DNA of 64,000 nt, taken from positions 52,374,828 through 52,438,827 of the forward strand of contig CM031859.1 in the NCBI GenBank assembly GCA_018697195.1, given 5' to 3'. The stretch is from Certhia americana. Its lineage: Eukaryota; Chordata; Aves; Passeriformes; Certhiidae. The number at the start of each line of letters is the position of its first letter. Within the stretch, counting starts at the first letter, position 1. The position numbers were made by a program, and so were the translations under genes. This document shows, piece by piece, positions 23,820 through 35,877 of this stretch. The notes beneath the pieces were generated by a model that worked only from the letters and a program-made list of their open reading frames with translations, was not told the origin of the DNA and searched no databases.

Positions 23820-26800
23820 GTAAGCAGGCACCATGCTTTTTAGTCATATGAGTCCTGAAACAAAAATATTGATCACACGGAACTGTTCTACCTTTTATTA
23901 CTTCCCCATCTCATCCCCATTCCTGTTCTGAAACTCACTGAAAAAATTCCTGTGCATTTTCCTCTGATATTGGACCCATGAATTTGTATTTTTCTTATGC
24001 TTGTTTTATTGTTTTATGGTAAAATGTAAGGTTTCCAATAAATACTTTCTGATAAGTAAGAGTCGTTGTTTAAAAAGTTCCTTCTAGCTTTCCTGTCACT
24101 TTTCTGAGATTTTTATAAACCTTTTGTCTCTTTTGTCATTTGAATGTTTAGAGCATGGTGATTCAAATATGCAGTATATTACTGATGCTTCACTTAAAGA
24201 AGTTAATATGCAGTAAAAATATAGCTCTTCTAATAAGTTATTTGTAGATTTAATTTAATTTTTAAAGAATATTTTGCATTTTTGTTGCTTCTCATTTTCT
24301 GTTGCAGTATTTATTTAACAAGTAGAACAAACTGGGATTTAATGACAAAAAAAAAAGAGAATTCTTCTTTGTCAAATACATAGAAAAGTTCAATACGTAT
24401 TTCCTACACTTATTGCTGGCTTTACAAAGGCATTATGCTGAAATGATCATGTGGAGAATTTAAATGAAACAAAGAGCTAGTTTGAGTGCTAGTGCTAAGC
24501 TCCCAGGAACCCACTTCCAGAGGAGGTGAGACCACATAGGCAAGGGATATCACTACTGTGTCTGCATGCCTTTGGGCCCTTAGGATTTCACATGGATGGA
24601 ACAGATTTCAAGGGAAGTTAATGTGCCAGGGAACCTCTGCTAGCTGTTTGGAGGGCATGATGAATCAGTATTGGCTTTTGTCTCCATGGTCTCAGTCCCA
24701 TTTGACCCTGCCAATGACACCTTTTTAAGATGGGCTTGGGGAGCCAGATAACTGTGTAACACCTGACTAGACAGTTATAAGGGGCATGGAAATATGGCCC
24801 GTGTGTTTCTTAGTAGGCTCTTGCCATTTGGCACTTCCATGCGCTGCTTGAAGGATTTTTCAAGGCAAACCCTAAAAAAAGGTAAGACTTCTGAATGAAG
24901 ACTTAAAATATTCAGGCTAGGATGAGAAGTAGGAATTAACCAAGAGTAAGAGACAACCAGAAAAGCAGAAACCTGACCATACGCTGTGAATCTCCCTATA
25001 GTCCCCTCTTTCCAATTTACAACTACTTCCTTTTAAATCCCCTGTTGTGCTATATCTGTCCTGAAGTGAGAGTGCAGGCTGTCACCTGTTTCCACTCATC
25101 ATCACTGAGTCTGCTCCTGCTGCTGCTATTTCTGCCTGTCTTTTCCTGTCTGTCTGGGAAGTCATCACCTTCGTTCAGCTAGTGGGCTGTGAAGTTAATG
25201 ATGGCAGGAATAAATCACATCAAGAGCACTTTTGTGGCAGTTTGTCAATACAGGGTCATTAACAGCTTCCATTAGCAACAAGTGCTGTTTCTGAGTGGAG
25301 CACAGGCTGCAGATGCAGTAGGACAGAGTCTGAATAAATGGCCAAATTGTATTTTAGCCTGATCTCCTAAGGAAATGAGGCTACTGTGATCTTTTTGTAC
25401 ATGTCTCTCTGTCTGCCTGTGAATGCATCTGCACTTGTCGTTCAATTTCAACCAAACCTTGGCAGAAGGTAGGAGGGTTCAAAGATGATAATTGTTCCCA
25501 AAGGTTTTATGAAAAGAAATGGCTGAATAGAGGTTAATAAATCAGGACATGTCATAGCTAAGGGGAAGAATACTATGTGAACTCACACATGATTAAACAT
25601 ATCGAGAACAAGAGATTGTTAGATGTTCTGTCCATAAGAAAACTTTCACAGGGCAAGGAAAAAGTGCTGCTGTAGCCTGAGGGATTACTCCCTGCTGAGT
25701 AGCAACATCCTGGAGCAAATAATCAGCCCTTAGCCTTGTAACCAAGAGATATAAATCCACTGGAAATTAGGCCATTAATTCCAAAGCTCACAGAACTATT
25801 TGCTTTTAATTGTAACAAGTTGTTTTAAAATGTCTGCCGTTGTCAATAATAATGATTAGGAGAAAGCATGTTGCGTTTTGCTATTAGCAGTGGTTGTATA
25901 ATTGCTGAGAGAGTTTATATGAAATCTTGTTTCACTTTAGCAACTGCAAAGTGACAAGTGATCTGTGCCACGTGATTCATTAGCTGAACAATGCTAAATT
26001 ATTATGACATACTAAGTATCATGAAGTGAGAGTGTGAAGCACTGCATTTATTTCACCTAAAAATATATCCTCTGTCCCCTAGAGAGATACATATATCTGT
26101 CTGATTTGTAAAATGTCAAAAAAATTTCTACTTCTCTCACCCGAACTCTCAGGAAAATGGTGCCATAATTGCTCAATATTCTGAGGGGTCCAGCTCATAA
26201 CACCATCAAAATTATTGCATATATAAATTGCTTTGGGAGTTATCATATATCTGTAATTGTAGAGATAGCTCAGCTTTTCCATATAATGTTTTTCCCTAAC
26301 ATATTAGACTTAAATATTTTTGTCCTTTGCTCACTGCTCACTTGTCCAAATGCATATGAGGTAGAATGGACATTCTCTTAACTTCTTAGAAAGGATGTAT
26401 GCGAATGACTGAAAGTTGTCTTTTTAGCCCAGCACATTTACAGGATGATGATATACATCCATTTTCCAAATACAGTCTTGCTAGGGAAAAGAAGCAAAAT
26501 AAGTGAGAGTCTAGCTTTTCCTGCAGGACTCCATGATTTATGTACATGGATCAAGTGGACCTTTTCCTCCTAGAAGGAGGGTCAGTGTCCCTCATGTGTG
26601 AGGAGAAGGGTGAGCTGACCCATGTCTTTTCTTGCCCCCACCTCCCCCTTTCCTGAAGTCTAGCACAGAGTCACCAGTCACAGCCTCTCATGAGTACTGT
26701 GGCTTCAAACTGCTGCTCATTGTAGCAAATAAAATTCTTCCACTGGTGCCAGAGCAGCAAGTCTGTGTTGCAGTACTGATGGGAATGGGGTCAAACATTT

Positions 26801-29800
26801 CAGGAGATTTGGTAGAACAAATGTGTTATGCAGGATTGTTTGCAGCTTGCAAAGGTAGGCATTCTGACATTAGAAAATGCAAGATTTATAGCTGGTCACA
26901 CGACAATAACATCTGTGCTGTGCACCTGAGTTAAGATATCTCACTGCATGCTCACAAGCCACTTCTCCACAGGGCTTTTGCCTGATTTTGTGCACAGGTT
27001 GAATGCACATAAATTTCAAAGGCTCTATAAAAATAGTATTTCCAGACTTTAAAGTGTTTGGATTTTCAGGCTTAATTAAATCTGTCTCAAGGGCTTTTTT
27101 CCTAGAAAATATAAAGAAATCTATAAAATAAGCCTGTATTTCTGTGCATGTATGTGTATATACAAAGCACCATAGACTGCTGTAATATTAACTCCATACT
27201 CACCAGTACACATTCATACACATATTTTTAAATAGTAGCCCTGTATTTTGCACCACTTATGCTAAATAAAAGCAGTGTCACTTACAGACACATCTGCATT
27301 TGAGAATAGAAAAGAAGAATATGGACACAATCTTTGCTGCTTGTACTCCTATTTTTGTTTTTTTTTTTTTTTTAATCTCAGAGGTGTTACGTTGTAGTTA
27401 GAAGTCATTTATTTTTATATGTATTTTGTGTAATGCATGAAAGTAATTTTCCATGCCACATACTAATTGGTGTTTTTAATCTAAACCTCCACAAATATAT
27501 AATGCTTTGAACCTGAGAAAAGAAGCTGAAGTAGGAACATCCTTTACGGAATAAAGATGGAACTAAGGAAAATAGATTTTTTAAATCTTCCTCTGCAATT
27601 TCAGGAGCAGTTGTAAAAAAAAGAGAAAGAATTTACATTGATACATGTACACAGTTCTCTTTTAAACTTTAACTGGTTTGCCCCTACTTTCAGGATCGTC
27701 TTCAGTTGGAGTTGGGGTTATGTATGTGCATAAGTAAAATATGACTATGTGATGGTGGTGGATTTTCCTAATTTCAATTATCAAAGTGTAAACTGATTAA
27801 AATACAAAGAGTTATCAAGATCCCCTGTTGTTAATAGAAGGAAATTATTTGCGGTGCATTTCACACAAATTATTGGAGTACTCTTTCTGTGAACTGCTTG
27901 GTAAGTTTCTGGTAGATCTTAATGCTGTCAAATACAGAACTTATTCCTAAATGAAAATGAAAGAAGAAAACAAACACACATTAAGCAAAGTCAAATAGAT
28001 CAGTAGGACCAAAAGATACAGATTTATGGCAAACATACTGGTAGTATGTTAGCAAAGCATGAGTTAACTTCAGGTGTGATCTGGTTTAGGTAAATTCAGA
28101 TAACTACATAAATTGTCCAGATACTTCTTGTTTTGATAAAATGTGGCTATTAATTGTTACATGTTAAGATACATTCTTGGCCTTTGTAACTTAGATTGTC
28201 ACTGAAAAAAGCCAATTTATTTTGGCAAAATTAAGCTAAAGATTAGTCTTCTGTCATTGCTGGGATATGCTCCATCAAGGAAAAAATTCTCTCTTCCTTT
28301 GCAGGAAATACAATAAATTGCTATGTTTAAGACAGATTCTGAAAATAAAATGCCTGAATTATTCTAATGACAAGATTTTGATATCTTGTTGCTATGAGGA
28401 GGTAATTTTGAGAGATGACTGCTACAGAAGTGGGCTGGATTGTGGAAATTTTACTCATGGTCCTGAGTGTTTATGTGCACCCAAGTCACTGGACTGTTTA
28501 TACTTATTATTGGTCTGTGGTCTGCATCATAGATATTTTTAGAGAATGGAAAAAAATTCTATATTTACAGAATCTGCTCAATTAATCCACACTATCTTTT
28601 CCTCTCTGCTCTCAGTTATCCAGTTCTTATAATCTTTGTGATCTTTGCCGATGATATTGAATAATATTTAGTACATGTTTAGACGGCTTTGTTTAGGATC
28701 CAATTAAAAGCTTTATGAGATATTCTGGAAGCAAAGAAAAGGATGAACTTGATGCACACAGGGGTGACAGCATAGTGGAGCTCTGCATTCCTGTATTAGG
28801 ATGATACACAAAATCTTTCCTCAACAATGCTATCCAATACTACTGCAAAGTAGAGGGGATATCTGTGTACATTAAAACTGGATTCCATCTGACTTTAAAA
28901 TAGTAGGAAAAATTATTTTGTGCAATGTGCTTTATGTACTTTCTGTTTTCCTTATACTAATTGGAGTTCATCTGAGATGCACATGAATAAATTCATTAGG
29001 AAGAACTGTGCAATTTTTCTTTTCTTTTTCTTTGCTATCTACAAGTTGCTCTTACTATGAAGTTTGAGCAAATATAACAGAAAGGGAAAGCAGAGCAGAA
29101 TATAAATAGGAAACAGGCTGTGAGATGAGTAGAAATTTGCTTTAAATATATTCTCATGTTAGGTCAGATTCTCTAACCTGCTTTACATGGTACTCAGAAA
29201 ATTTCAGGTGGGCAGGGTGGAAAAGGATGAGATATTTTCAAACAACTCTCTTAAAATATGAAAGGTATAGTACACAACAACATAGTTCCTGTGCTAATGA
29301 GCAATCTTTTTGTTACCTGTCCATACACAGAGATTAGAAATCCATTAGTAGAGAAAATCTGACTATGCAGATCAGGGGAACTCTAAGTCAGGGGATGGAT
29401 CTTGTTAGATAAACAAATTTATGTCTGTATTACATTCTAAAGGTGTTTTTCTAAATTGAAGAAGTTTCTAAGGTAGAGGGAAAAAAAATCAGACCTGCTG
29501 GTGATTGAGTACAGAATATCTATAAATAATGTGCTGAAATACAAAGTGTATCTAACATAGAGTCATAGAATAGTTTGGATTAGAAGGACCTTTCAAGGTC
29601 ATCTAGTCCAACCCCCTTTCCTCTTGAGTGCTGCTAAGATTTCTTGCTACGCTTTGTCTCACCTTCAGTGCCAGTGACAAGATTTTTCTCCCACTGAAGT
29701 CTAATTACTAGCAGAACTGGCAGGATTTCAGCTGGTGCTGTATCTACAGTGTTGTTAAAAAGAGAATGAGAGAGAAAGAAAAAAGATGCTTCAGACACAC

Positions 29801-29907
29801 TTGAGAGAAGACCAAATAATTTTTGGTGATTAGGCAGGCTGCAGAGTTAAATATTTCTAATGAGAGGATTATTTAAGGGTTCTAACTGGTGATGTCTTTT
29901 ACCATAG
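23820..29907 (+). other. Intron 6 (6.1 kb)
   Basis: This is mostly unique AT-rich sequence with a poly-T tract near 27357-27374 and a short antisense CR1 3' end at 29561-29630. Open frames at 26632-26934 and 28267-28542 have no similarity I recognise and no splice context. Confidence 0.8.
29561..29630 (-). mobile_element. CR1 LINE 3' end, short fragment, antisense
   Basis: It begins agtcatagaatagtttgg and continues with the reverse complement of the well-known CR1 3' tail (gaccttt...aaggtcatctagtccaaccc). Only about 70 bases are clearly recognisable. Confidence 0.88.
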
Positions 29908-30119
29908 GTGTGCAGAAGGCTATTTCGGACAACCTCTAATACCAGGAGGATCATGCCAGCCGTGCCAGTGTAATGACAACCTTGACTTCTCTGTTCCTGG
30001 CAGCTGTGACAGCTTGTCTGGTGCTTGTCTGATATGTAAGCCAGGTACAACAGGCCAATATTGTGAGAGGTGTGCTGATGGATATTTTGGCGATGCTCTG
30101 CATGCAAGGAACTGTCAAC
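29908..30119 (+). CDS. LAMA2: LAMA2 exon 7: end of LE7, whole of LE8
   Basis: A 212-bp exon enters with one base completing Arg and leaves in phase 1 (C|CC, Pro). It encodes CAEGYFGQPLIPGGSC (end of LE7), then QPCQCNDNLDFSVPGSCD, SLSGACLICKPGTTGQYCE and RCADGYFGDALHARNCQ. Human LAMA2 carries the same NDNLDFSIPGSCDSLSG and ICKPGTTGRYCE blocks. All eight LE8 cysteines are present. The donor is caac|gtaagt and the acceptor is ttaccatag. Confidence 0.97.
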
Positions 30120-33100
30120 GTAAGTCACAAACTTTTGCAGCTTCTGACAGTATTGATCTATCCTATAACTTTGTTCCTGAGAGGAAGACTCTGCCTCTGT
30201 ATGTATGAGCAAGAGAATGATACATCTCTAATAATCATACCATGCATCTGCATCTGGGAAGGGAGGCTTTAAAATAAATAGAAAGAAGAATTTATTAAAA
30301 AGCTCTGGTTGAAGCAGACCTGGAAAAAAATAATGGAACATTGCTTGGGTGGAAAAGGTTATACTAAATGTGCAAAAGGTTATACTAAATGTCAGCTCTA
30401 CGAAAATAAATACAAATAAATGAAAAATATTCACTAAAAAATACTATAAGCTACCCAGAAAAATCCTGTTCACTTGTGAAATTGAAAGGAAGGAGTGATG
30501 TTTCAGTTTCAAGATCCAGCTCTGGCAGCATTTGTAACCTGTTCCGCACTTACATAACCTCAGTAAGAGTTGGGAGGTGCTGCTGCTTACAGGTCAAGAT
30601 TTTCTGACCTACCAATCCAATTCTAAAATCTCCAGACAATTTTTCTAAAGTGCTCTGGAGAAGATACCTGGCACTGCAGCAAGCTACCAATTCTCTGCTG
30701 AGCAGTGACATGTTATTCAACTACCAGCCCCAGCACATCCTTCCGCATAGTGATTGCAAAAATTATGCAGTGGAGATGAAAGATTTGGGAGGAGCAGGAG
30801 CTTTTCTTTCTATAGGAGGCAGTGGCTCTCTCTGAGCTGTTGCTGGCACAATTCAGAATGCAGAACAAGTGCTTTTAACTTAAAAACATTCTTCACATGC
30901 TCTTCCTTCACATTCTGAGAAGCAGAATAAAACAAGTTACAAACTGTCCTGAAAGAGCTGAGCATTTTATTTCACTGTCACAATGATTTATTCCTGTTTG
31001 GTCCATTATAATAAACACAAGAGTAACCCCACTGAGTACAAAGATGTTACAGCATGATAAAATTATACAAATGAAAGAGACAGGGCATTATATTACTGCT
31101 CAGTGTGTAGGAACATGAAGACCATGTTTGCACTATGTGTTGTGAGCAGAGAAGTCTGAGGCACTGGCATCCATTTCCAGGACTTGCCCTATTAGAACTG
31201 GCAGCCTAAATGTGAAAATCCTAGATTGTGTTGGACCTCCAGAGAGTGTGTGGGAGCTACAAGATGCAGAACATCACCAAGTTTCTCAGCTAAGGGCAGT
31301 AAACACTGATGTGCACAGAGTCATAGATAACCCTGAAGACATACGTGTGTAAAATGCTTTCTGCACCTACTTTACACAATGCCAGAAAAAATTTGGATAA
31401 TCCTATATATTTTCCCCATAAGTTAACAGGTCATGATGAATTATGTCATATAAGTTACAATGTTAAGTGTGTAAAGTGATTTAGAAGTGTATTTCAAAAA
31501 TTACAGCTTCCAGTACCTTGTCACCATTCTCGATTCATCAATAGTGACTGGTGCTTTGACTATTTCCACAATAGTGACAGGTCCATGAGAAAGAGATTTT
31601 ATAAGAGGAGAGTTCAGAAAACATACAATTAAAAAAAACATTAAATAAACACATGTTTAATGCTGAATTAAAGGCTTTGCTTTTGTTGTTAGTATCATTG
31701 ACCAGGAGAGCCCCCCTAATGTATTCATATCTTCGTACTTGCGGTTACCTCGTATTCATCTACTCTCTGCCTTTCATGTGGGTTTTCTTCTTTGCATATG
31801 ATTTTTATTTCCTTTGCAGACTTCCATGAAGTTTGCCCTGCAGCAACAATATCAGAGGGACTGTGCCTTTACTACGTTGTTTTCAATTTTGTTCCTTATT
31901 AAAAAGCCAAATCCAACAGTATTGCAAAGCATGAATTTGCTTTCGAATTATTCTTTGAAATGTCTCTTGCTCTTTCTCAGTACAATGCTGTTGTGTTCAT
32001 TAACTGTTTCAAATGACACTACAACTTTATATCATCATAGCATCTCTGAATTTTTTGGTGTATCTTTACAAAACCATAAATCTAGGAACAGCGAGCAAAT
32101 GTCCTAAACTTATTTGATTTGATTCTAGCAGGTTGTTTTTTTGGAGTGAAACAGCAACAGTGTGGTGAAGCAAATACCTGGAGGTTGAGCTGTTTGTAAT
32201 AGAGTGCGGTGTCACAAGATGAATTAAAGCAAATAATCAAGTATGCATATGTTCCAGTGTATAGGTATTAATGCTGTATAAGTGTGTAGCTTGATCATAA
32301 ATACAAGCTCATAAATATTTATAGAAATCTAAAGAGAATGAAGGGTCTTGACCAGTGCCATTCAGGAAGAAAGTAAGACAAATTTCTCCAACAGGCTGCA
32401 TTGTATTATAACAACCATTTGGAGGTTTGGACAAGAGCTAATTTTCCCAGTAGAGGTGAATGAATCAAAAGACTCTAGGTGAGATAAATGCAATTTATCA
32501 GATTGAGTAACAGTTTATTAGATGAATAGCCCTGACTGTATGTTTCTTCTCTATGTAAGTACTGCCAGCCAAGAAAAACAATCAAAGTCCTGATATTCCA
32601 AATTCTCCCTTACCACTGCATTGCACTCAGTCATCTGTGTCTGAGTTAAGACACCACGGAGTGCTGCTTGCTGTAATATAAATAGAACAAACTCATCTGT
32701 TTATAAAATCAGTGTAAGTTTTCTTTTTGATTCTTGTGTTGTGGTATGCCTGGTAAGCAAAACAATTGCAATCAAACTAAACCTGGGTTTTGAGGTCTGT
32801 ATAAAAAGGTTGGTGAAGCACTTCTAATTTACATTGAGGATTGTAGGTTGTTCCTACTAATGTTTGTTTGTTTGTGCTCTAGCATATTCTTTCTCCACTG
32901 ACCAATTTAATGAAACATATACTTAAAACATATATTTATGTGATACTTTTCACCATGTCCAATTTGGTGTGTCAGCAGTCCTAAAACATGAATATCAGGG
33001 TAAAGAGGGACAGGACAGGACAAAATGTACAGGACAAAAGAGGTAAATTATACCTTTGATTAATATTAAGAGCTGAAATGAAAAGATAACCAATGTTAAT

Positions 33101-34613
33101 TACATCAGAAGTCTTTAAATTTTTACTTTTTAAAAATATATTGCAAAACAGAAGGAGATTGAAATCTCTGAAGGTGTTACTTGACTGGTATGAACAACAG
33201 AACCAACACACTTTTGTTACTTATTCCAGAATTTTTGAAAACATTTGAGAAACAATGCCATGAACAGAATGGCAAGTCATAAAGTTGCTTTCATTAAAAG
33301 AAGCACCTTCTGCAGAATACCTCAAAAGAAGGGAGAAATCCCCCCCACCATTCCTTTCAATTTATAATTGGAAACTGGAAATTAACAAGTTCAATGAAGT
33401 AGTGAGGAAGGTCCTGTTGTAATAATCTATATAAAGGAAAAATATAGACAAATGCCTTGTCTCACATAGCACCTTCTGACATGCAAGTATGCAACTGCCA
33501 TGTGTTCACTGCTGGGACTCTTAAGTGTTTCTTAAAATGAAGGTGTCAGGTTGAGAAAAAATAAAGCAACACATGCAGATAGGGCACTGCAGGAAGGCAA
33601 AATGTGGACTGGATCCCAAGTTTGGAGAGTAGATTGATAATTGGTACAGAGATGTGGATTCATTCCCCTATGAGGGGGAAAAAAAAAGGATGTGCAGGGA
33701 CCAGCTCATGCTGATGGAATCAGTGACTGCATAGTTATAGTTCTTATGACAATAATCACACCCATCTTCTCTACTGCAAGTGCTAGGGGTTTTTTCCCAA
33801 ATCTCTGCATTCCAAAAGGATTGAAGAACACAAAGGTTCTTGTGATTGAAGAATATAAAAGGTGATAGGCATCTTCCCCAAAATTTGTCTTCTGAAACAT
33901 AGGAATTTAAAAGTTGGAAGCATTGCAGTTTTCCTCAAGAAACAGCATTTTCACTGCCTTTTTAAATCTTCAGAAGAGCACTGTGATGGGTTAGGTTGGT
34001 CACTTGGGTTATATTTCCTCTGGGAACTGTGATGCTGTTGCTGAGACAGAAATCCTGGAGAGTCATGGCAGCAGATAATCCTTGGTATGTTTTCAGTGCA
34101 GCCTGGGGCATGAGAGCATTACAGCCCCTGTACAGTGTCAACCTTGTACTAGGTTTGCAGCCAATTAATGTTTCCTGATGACTACATGAACAGGGATTGT
34201 ACACCAGGACAGCAGAATCAGCACGTGGAGCAGTAACACTCCCACTGGTTGGAGCTAAATCCTGTACACACTCTGTGTAAGGGTCTGTACCCTTTTTGTA
34301 TTTTTCTCTCATCACTGCCCTGCCCACTCCAAGTGTCTGGGCATGTACTTAGTAATCTGTCCTCCATATCCTGCTTTGATCTGAGAGGAGCATCTAAAAC
34401 AATGAACTTGAAGCAAAATTTCTAACTGCAACAATTTGGAGAATAATTCTGCATTAATATGGGCAGGTTAATATGTCAGTGTATGGGCCCAACCCCTTCC
34501 AGCTTAACCCAGGCTGGGAATTTCTCAGGGTGGCAAAAGCTGCCCTGTAAACATTTGACTATTAGATTTAGCTTCAGGGGGCACGCTGACATCTCCTTCT
34601 TCTTCTTCTGCAG
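30120..34613 (+). other. Intron 7 (4.5 kb)
   Basis: This is unique sequence apart from a small tandem duplication at 30353-30392. The stretch around 33985-34340 is slightly more GC-rich and may be an old repeat, but I could not place it. The intron ends in a (TTC)n pyrimidine tract, which serves as the acceptor tract of exon 8. Confidence 0.75.
30353..30392 (+). repeat. Two-copy tandem duplication, 21-bp period
   Basis: The block aaaaggttatactaaatgt occurs twice in direct succession. It is a local duplication in intron 7. Confidence 0.85.
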
Positions 34614-34720
34614 CCTGTCACTGTCACATGAATGGCTCCTTCTCAGAGATCTGTGACTCTCGGACGGGGCAGTGCGCATGTAAAGTCAACGTCATTGGAC
34701 GCCGCTGTGACATCTGCAAG
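34614..34720 (+). CDS. LAMA2: LAMA2 exon 8: LE9, first part
   Basis: A 107-bp exon starts in phase 1 (completing Pro) and ends in phase 0 right after the LE motif C-D-I-C-K. It reads CHCHMNGSFSEICDSRTGQC, then ACKVNVIGRRCDICK. The human counterpart has CRCNAGGSFSEVCHSQTGQCEC ... QRCDKCK. NGS is a potential N-glycosylation site that I do not recall in the human repeat. Joined to exon 9, LE9 closes normally with PGTFGLQSYRGC. The exon-like LE module at 35731 lies in the following intron and has the same phase. Confidence 0.96.
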
Positions 34721-35730
34721 GTGAGTGACCAGAAATGGGATTTCCTTTCAGCTTTCTTCACTGTCTGTCACAACTAAATATAATTTGATTCTGGAAAGGC
34801 TTTTTCCTGTTGGTTTTTTTTCACTTAAAGAACTTATGTAGACTGCCCTTATGTAGAGAGAGGTAAAATAGTAGCTTTTTAAAATGTTTTCTAATTGTTT
34901 TCTAGAACAGAACACAAGACATAGCATTTACATGCAATGAATGCATTTTAAGCCTCACTGTACCTATAAGTACATTTGTATACAGAGTATATAAAGCTTA
35001 TATTTCAAATGTTTCATATAAAAAATTAGTTACAAATATTGCAGCTTTGGGAGATAATCCCTCTATGAAGAAAGCTGCAAAATGTCTGATAGCATCTGAT
35101 GTTTGTTTTTTTAAAAAAGCAGGATGCTAGTTTAGTTCTGCTGGAATGTTCTGTCTTTGTTTTTTTCTTAGGGTTTATTCTTGTGTTGTACAAACAATGT
35201 ATTATTTTTTGGTGAAAGTGTTTTTTGCCTTGACATTGTTTTCCTGTCTCATAAATCACTGCAGAGAAATATTGTTTCATAAACTTTCACAGAGTTGTCT
35301 TCAGGCAGCTAAGTAATATACTATAGCTGGCTGCACATTTCTCTAGTTCAACATAAGGACTCATGAGTTAGGCCTATGTCCTCAGAATACCCCCACCTGT
35401 GTGTAATTTAAAGCATATAAATAATTCTGCAGAAATCAAAAGGATTTTCACCCTTTAAAATTATGTAATTTCTGAAGTGGTTTGCTCACACTCTATTTTC
35501 AACAGTATTTAAAGAGTCTGTTCAATGAAGGATTGCTGGTATAAGTGGAATTGCAGATTGCATAAGGTACCCAGCAAATATCTGAAGCTCATTAATACAG
35601 CACTGGTGGTTAATTGGAATTAGTATTAGTTTACTTCAGTATTTACTCCTGTCTTTATTTCTGTACTCTTTTACGTGGTGGAGTTTCCTTATCTTCATTT
35701 TCTAACAGTGTTTAATTTTCATTCTTAAAG
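34721..35730 (+). other. Intron 8, part before the LE-like module
   Basis: About 1 kb of AT-rich unique sequence in which I see nothing. It ends in a moderate pyrimidine tract and attcttaaag. Confidence 0.8.
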
Positions 35731-35877
35731 CCCAACTACTTCTGGGCCCCAGAAAAGCTGTTTTGTATACCCTGTGGCTGCAATGCTTTAGGATCTGTGT
35801 CACTGCAGTGTGATATGTTGGGAAGATGTATCTGCAAATCAGGATTCATGGGCAGACACTGTGAAATCAGCAGACAG
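35731..35877 (+). CDS. Candidate extra LE-module exon (cryptic, alternative or relic) in LAMA2 intron 8
   Basis: A 147-bp segment lies between a usable acceptor (attcttaaag) and a donor (cag|gtgcct), open in phase 0-0. Its 49 codons read PNYFWAPEKLFCIPCGCNAL, then GSVSLQCDMLGRCICKSG and FMGRHCEISRQ. The spacing is that of one LE repeat, cut at almost the same point as the exon 8/9 border. Skipping or including it would keep the frame. Two features argue against a fully functional repeat: the second Cys of the usual C-x-x-C is Ser (35869-35871), and the eight canonical repeats are complete without it. The wording GSxSLQC...GRCxC..GF also recalls the last LE repeats of laminin gamma chains, as I remember them. 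It could be an alternative exon, a duplicated and decaying LE exon, or an insertion from another laminin gene. LE homology is clear; its use is unproven. Confidence 0.6.

Noticed and set aside
26632..26934. Open frame of 100 codons in intron 6
   Set aside because: No recognisable domain, no splice or promoter context, and length within chance expectation for 64 kb.
28267..28542. Cysteine-rich open frame of 91 codons in intron 6, considered as another hidden LE module
   Set aside because: The cysteine spacing does not fit C-x-C ... G-x-C-x-C ... C-x-x-C, and no LE glycine landmarks are present.
33962..34340. Minus-strand open frame of 121 codons and a somewhat GC-rich block starting near tgtgatgggtta
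   Set aside because: The start recalls an LTR of songbirds, but the following sequence does not match what I remember and no end or target duplication was found. The protein has no known features.
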